DNA from: Cristatella mucedo
Lineage: Eukaryota; Bryozoa; Phylactolaemata; Cristatellidae
DNA: 64,000 bases
Direction of reading: 5' to 3'
Assembly: GCA_009760855.2 (NCBI GenBank)
Contig: WPIO01000233.1
Coordinates: forward strand, 170,212 to 234,211
Shown: piece by piece, positions 58,905 to 64,000 of the stretch
Numbering within the stretch: position 1 is the first letter of the stretch
Layout: each line of letters begins with the position of its first letter
Notes under the pieces: generated by a model
What the model saw: the letters and a program-made list of their open reading frames with translations, nothing else
Databases searched by the model: none
Told to the model about the DNA's origin: nothing
Position numbers and translations under genes: made by a program

Positions 58905-59260
58905 GTATGGCGTGCTTAGTATTAAATTAATCATGCCTATCGCATACTGGTTTATTCTGCTGAGCAAGGCCGTTTGTTATTCGTAAACTCCACTGCAGTA
59001 GTAGTAAGGAACCTGATTGATCAAGTGCCTCCCGTTGACTGTATACTCTACGACCTTTATGCTGGTTTTGGCAACAATTAAAGACTTCATTGAAGCTGAA
59101 GGTTATCTTTCTGGGCAGAGCCTACTTCCAGCTATGCATGCGGCGATTCCTTTAAATTACCAAGCTCCAAAAATCTGCATTCCTCTCTTCAATGGTTCGT
59201 AGTAGTTGGGTAAAAAGGCTGACAGCAAGCGAAATGCCTGCAGCCATAGTTTCAAAGTTG
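58905..59260. repeat. Diverged copy of the intron next to the Roc exon
   Basis: Matches 22470-22770. No Roc-COR sequence follows; the copy ends shortly after the word CAATGGTTCGTAGTAG. Confidence 0.6.
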
Positions 59261-59481
59261 CAAGTGCTTCAACTATTTCCGGTCAGCTCATCCTCTCACA
59301 TCCCCCGAAACATTAACAGGATTGGCTTAGTAAAGGAATGACGCAATTCCATGAGAGTGAAAATGAAAGAAAGTGAAGGCTGGCTTGGACTGGGCTGACC
59401 AGCGGCTGAAAATAGCCGGCTGACCACTGGCAAATGTGTTAATGCTTGATCTTCCAGTGTGCAGGCAAATTGCAGTTAATA

Positions 59482-59549
<68 letters not shown>

Positions 59550-59555
59550 TATAAT
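59482..59555. repeat. (TA)n microsatellite
   Basis: TA run with one G interruption. Open frames across it on both strands are artefacts. Confidence 0.95.
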
Positions 59556-61699
59556 AACTGCAAGATTGCCGTCAAAGCTGAAGCATGCTTCCGGCGTATT
59601 TGCCACAGCACGACCCGCCACGAGAAGCTTTACTCTGAAGTCATTGGCATCTTAGTTATCCATTGGGAGGGTGCCTGGCCATCAATGCACGGTAATTCTG
59701 CATGAAATAACTCTGAGCTCGTTGATGTGCTGGCTGTGAGTGCATTAAATCCACCTCAGGTCTGGAGCGGTGGCTGACGGACTTCCGACAAATTTCGTGT
59801 GCCCTTAAAGAGATTTGTTCTATTATGGTGCAGCAAGAGCTTTTAGTAAGTGGATAGTTGTGTATCTGGATGTGGTATATTAGTGCGTACAATCAAAATT
59901 GTTGTATAGTTATTAAAGGTTGGGTTGCAGGCCCATTCTAGAATACACTGACGGCTTCTCATCGTTGGGCTCCGATTGTGTCTGCTACTGAGATACTTGG
60001 TGGTGAATAGGCATGTGAATAAATTATATGTAAAGGTTATAGAATACTGAATGGATGAGGGACAGCACGGACTTAATTATGCCGAGGTTCTCAAAATTTT
60101 AGCAATGACACTGTAAGATCCGGCTGGAGCAGACATGCTGGGGTAAACGTGTGCGAACCTTTGAGTTGCTGCATTGTTTCTGTTGTAGCTGCCCTTACAG
60201 CTGGGCACAGCCAGAGCCAACTCAATCAGCTTGTGGGGCTGAATGCTTAGCTGCTGGTCTTGGGCATGACATTAACCCTGCCCTTAAGAGAGAGCTGAGT
60301 ATATTAATCAATCATTACTGGTAGGGAAGAACAGGTCTGATTGGTAGCCCAAGCCATGTCTTCTAAGTGGACATACCTCAAGCATTAGTCTGTACAACTT
60401 GGATTTAGTTATACTGACTTGGAGGAACCTGTGACAGCTGAAAATAAAAACCTAGGTAACTGAATCCTTAGTATGTAGTCCTTTGTATGGCTGCCACTTA
60501 ATTTGGCAAATACATAACCTAGCATCTACAGCCAACTTTCAAGGCTTTTGAGTCATTATGCTTTTCTATAGGGTGGGCTAGAGTGCATTTCTCTGAGAGC
60601 AGAGTCTGGAGTGGGACGTACCCGTCCTCTCATTTTGATCATTAAATATAATATATTGTGGCTAGCTGAAATTTAACAAATATTTGGTAGTCTCGCGATG
60701 TTTGCAGTCATCATCATAGGCCTCAAACCGTGTTCTTTTTAAATCAATACAGCAATCAAATGCTACGCAAATACAAGCCTTTATCACAGCTATAGCATAA
60801 ATAATTTTGTATTCGTAGGTCTAAAAGCCGCAATCGCATAAGCCAGTATGAATCTATGGTACGTGCAAGCTTTGCTCTTAGTAGCTTGGTTGACAAAATA
60901 GCCGGACACTTATGTTGTTATTCTCTTGTCACATGAGGTCAGTATTTCGGTAAGCAACGTGCACTTGGCTGCCACTTATTTTGGCAAATATATTTTCTTA
61001 CTTGCAATGAAATACGAGACAAGTGCTCAGCTGGTTTCTGTCTACTCTATTCTCGATATTTTCATACCGGAGCCTCTTGTCTCTCTTAGCAATCATGCCA
61101 CCGAACTATAAACTTGCAAGGCACTTTCTGAGACCTTCATATACATCCGTCGTTCTAAAGCTTGGCTTAGCTGTTGGATATGTCGAGCTAAAATTCTATA
61201 TTTGTCAGCCATGCATAGCAGAGGCTATTATTTAGTTGCGCTTAGTATTACAAGTAAAACTAAAGAGTTCTTATGATAGTGATCTGGAAACGACACTGGC
61301 CAACTATGTCTTCTACCACCTCGCAGGAGACACTGTAGCCGATGTATAGGCCAAAAGAAGAGCTAGATCGGGTAAAAGTGAAATTGTGTTTTCCCTGAAT
61401 ACGGTTTCATTTCAATTACAGCAACGAAACTTACCGCCATATATTCACTTACGCGATGGGAGCCAGTGTGTACTATACTGTCAGGATTGATCGTAGCAGT
61501 TTAGGTATTCACGAAAGATAAGTATTGCTGCCGAGTATGGCACATCTACTGTAAGGTTTACGACCGCCGCATTGGGCTTGAGCTCAACCAACTTGCAATG
61601 GCAGCTTAAGGATTCGAGCACAGTATGAATTTCATCATTTTCTCGCTCACTCGCTGGTATAGTCATCATTCTAACCTGGCACACCTATGTCAATAATGT
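59556..61699. other. No recognised gene
   Basis: No domain-bearing exon seen. GGCTGCCACTTA(A/T)TTTGGCAAATA occurs twice (60490 and 60970 areas), a short direct repeat of unknown origin. Confidence 0.4.
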
Positions 61700-62060
61700 A
61701 ATATGTTAGGATATTCGTATAGCGCCTTCAGAAAGGTGAATCTCTTTATTTCTGTTTCTCTCACACTTATTTACCTACGTCGTAATGGAAGCGTTTTTGT
61801 TAGGGGTAGCATGCACAATGTCAACAAGCATAGCACGGTTAGAGGTGACACGTGCAGGGTTATCATGTAAACATAGTTGCAGCATGCACAGTGTTAGCAG
61901 GCATTAGCAAACAAAGGACAGATTACAAGTGCTCACTAAAAGCTGTAGTGAAAAGTTAAGGTTTATTTTAATCATCGTCAAGTGAGGGGGTGTCTTGACG
62001 TCAGTCGAGAGTGAGTTGTAGGCTTTGGGACGCTAGGAAGAACAGGCACGGTCTCCCGGG

Positions 62061-62145
62061 GATTTGAAGTTCGTGCGAGATATGGTTTATTAAATATGTA
62101 TTATATATATATACCATAAACCATACCTCGCACGAACGTCAAATC
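62061..62145. repeat. Perfect-like hairpin inside LINE-A
   Basis: Arms 62061-62089 and 62117-62145 (29 bp each, two mismatches) around a TA-rich loop. The left arm is normal LINE sequence; the right arm is its reversed copy. Confidence 0.9.
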
Positions 62146-62181
62146 TTTCAAATAACTTTCAAACATATACATATATATATA

Positions 62182-62182
<1 letters not shown>

Positions 62183-62214
<32 letters not shown>
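62183..62214. repeat. (GT)n microsatellite
   Basis: GTGTGC then pure GT, inside the old LINE-A after the hairpin and a TA run. Confidence 0.95.
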
Positions 62215-62789
62215 ACGTGTTTAATTGGATAAACTGGTCGCGTGATTCAGAGCCTGGTGAAGTGAGCAGTTCCGTAAGGTAGGATCAAGCCAGCAAATTA
62301 AAGCACCTAAAAGTGAGCAATAGAACCTCGAAGTCAATGCACTGACAGATTGGGAGCCAGTGGAGGTCAGTCAGAGTGGTTTGGTTTTGCAACTGCAAAG
62401 CTCACGGCAGACCCACCTACCTGCAAAGTTTTGCACCGACGTTAATTCTCTTGATTGCACGGACCGCTAGACTAGCAAGCAGTGAGCTACAGAAGTCGAG
62501 ACCGGATGATACAAATGGATGGACCTGCTTAAGCGAAGTGTCTGTAACAAAGCCCGACTCCTACCAACTACTTTTTGCAGATAGTAGTCAGACTTGATGG
62601 AGGAGCTGATTTGGTCGTCTAGTAAATGGTCAATTTGGAACAGGGCACCAATTTGCGTGCAGAGCTAACAGGAGATATTCTGGCAGAGTCAATTTTGAGC
62701 TTTACGTTTTCCAATAGCTGAATTGCAGTTTGTTAGCTCAGAATGTAAATAAATTGATTTATTTTAAATTATAAATGTATTAATTACAA

Positions 62790-63600
62790 ATTAATTTAAT
62801 CATAGCAATGAATTTGTATGGCACCCGTAGAAAACTAAAGTTCTTGCTAGGCACTCTGCAGTTGCTGCATATAAAGAATTAATCAACGTTTGGTAGTCAC
62901 ATTCGCAAGCAGTAAGAATAGTGTCAGCAAGGGCATGCGCAAGAAGGTGGAATCGCAAACACTCACCAAATCCTGCAAAAAAAGGTGCGTTTTAAGCTTC
63001 CTTGGAAATGTCGTCATGTCGGAAGACGTTGAGACGTGCTTCAGTGGTGAGTTCCAGGCTTTGGAAGCAAAAGAACTAAAGAAGGTGTGATCTTCAACGG
63101 TTTTGAGGTGTTTACGAGGTAGGACTAAACGATTCGTGTCAGTACAGCAGATTGCACGATTTTTTCCTTTAGTGGGGGATCTCCTTTAGTAGATCTGGTA
63201 CGGTGGCAAGAGCTAAATAAAGAATGAAAGAACCTAAAAGTGAGTGATAAAAGCTCGAAGCCAATGCTTTGCTTGGCTGGCTGGGAAACTGTGCATGTCG
63301 GCGATATGTGGTGCGTAACAGCTAAGTAATAAGTTTTTTATGTCATTGTTTACTTTAATAAGGTTTTCGGCCGTCTGTGCTCGGAATTCAGCAACACACG
63401 CAGCAAAGGTGTTAAGAGATTCAGTCGAGCAGGCGGATGTCGAAGCAAAAGTGTAGCTAAGAGTCAACTGCATGAAAGTTAAAGCTTAGATTGTGATTAG
63501 CGGTCACATCCTCGGGAGTGAGCTTGAGTGCAAGCTGCAAAGTGAAGCACACGAAACATGGAGCCTAAACGTACTTTGTTGGTTTCTCTGACGAAAGTTG
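62790..63600 (-). mobile_element. LINE-A2 fragment with internal deletion
   Basis: Minus strand. A frame at 63473-63234 reads ESLNTFAACV, ENLIKVNNDIKNLL (LINE-A: NSLNSLAACI, NFLKLNDDKTNLL), then jumps to PHIADMHSFPASQAKHWLRA (LINE-A: PLLADLHWLPVKQRIDFKV). About 120 RT codons are missing between the two. The 3' UTR differs from LINE-A and resembles 19600-20140. Confidence 0.65.
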
Positions 63601-63707
63601 TAGGTTCACATTAACACTCCGCAGAATCTACTTCGAGTTACTCATGAATGCAATACGTTGTAGATCTTCGCTCAAAACATCTGCAGTCTTTTTCAATGCT
63701 TCGTAGT

Positions 63708-64000
63708 TTGGTAATAATAATAATAATAATGCACTTGATAAAGCGCCCTCGGGAACTCAATCTCTTTCTAGACGCTTTGCGTTGGCTGCAAAGGAAAACA
63801 CGAGTGAATGGAGAGTAATACCATGCTAGATAAACGACATGAATAATATGTTTAGGGGTGACATGCACACGGTCAGCATGCAAGTGTGGTTAGTGGCAGC
63901 ATGCACAGTGTCAGCACACATAAGCAGATGAACGAAGAATCAGAGTTACCCAATAAATGCTGTCCTAAATAAATTTGATTTAAGTTCTTTTTGTGGTTGT
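63708..64000 (-). mobile_element. LINE-A 3' fragment running off the window
   Basis: (AAT)n tail at 63711-63729 on the plus strand, hairpin (AAAGCGCCCTCGGGAACTC) and 3' UTR. The RT stop region would lie near 63945, and the element continues past the window edge. Confidence 0.88.

Larger units (their letters stand above)
61700..62735 (-). mobile_element. Old LINE-A fragment with an internal inverted repeat
   Basis: Minus-strand LINE-A from hairpin (about 61720-61765) through UTR to the RT region equivalent to LNDD (about 62735). Words such as GCCAGTGGAGGTC, CTCACGGCAGAC and CAAAGTTTTGCACC are conserved. Frames are broken throughout. A 29-bp inverted repeat and TA/GT tracts (62061-62214) interrupt it. 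Confidence 0.8.

Overview
This window is animal (metazoan) DNA, most likely from an invertebrate. Nothing in it is prokaryotic: there are no operons, ribosome-binding sites or dense coding. Coding sequence is a few percent of the window, in exons bounded by AG acceptors and GT donors. The rest is AT-rich intron and intergenic DNA full of decayed LINEs, tRNA-derived SINEs, Ty3/gypsy remnants, foldback DNA elements and long TA arrays. The species cannot be named from sequence alone. Large LRR-Roc-COR genes together with CARD genes would suit a sponge, cnidarian or similar lineage, but that is inference.

The central gene is an LRR-Roc-COR (ROCO family) gene on the + strand. Four exons are visible: two LRR exons of 141 bp (4125-4265, 10216-10356), an LRR exon of 105 bp (12631-12735), and a 1.9-kb exon (22809-24713) with the last LRR, the Roc GTPase and the COR domain. 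All visible junctions are phase 0, so LRR exons can be added or lost without breaking the frame. The gene starts upstream of the window. The first 11.4 kb is a recent head-to-tail duplication (1-5352 repeated at 6092-11443), itself built on an older duplication of a roughly 3-kb unit. The two LRR exon copies differ more than their flanking introns, and mostly at exposed LRR positions, which suggests a diversifying recognition surface.

12.7-22.8 kb is intron or spacer: LINE-A copies, a gypsy pol remnant with a nested SINE, and a foldback element with TAAGCAG flanks. 24.7-49.7 kb holds few recognisable genes: LINE-A and LINE-B fragments, SINEs, and a diverged duplication (32.8-34.8 kb against 42.5-44.1 kb) carrying weak exon-like pieces. 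49.7-51.8 kb has two exons that together encode a C-terminal CARD, a second death-fold or innate-immunity type gene. 52.5-53.6 kb is a degraded LTR element. 53.8-64 kb is mostly repeats, including a second copy of the 2.6-kb block at 28.5-31.2 kb. Each block carries a foldback, Mutator-like element with 9-bp target duplications; one copy has a LINE tail inserted, giving a matched filled and empty site.

Names used here: LINE-A is the abundant CR1/L2-like family with an (ATT)n tail and a 3' hairpin; LINE-A2 is a diverged relative; LINE-B is a second CR1/L2-like family. P and Q are the two halves of the duplicated LRR unit: P carries the exon, Q has lost it.
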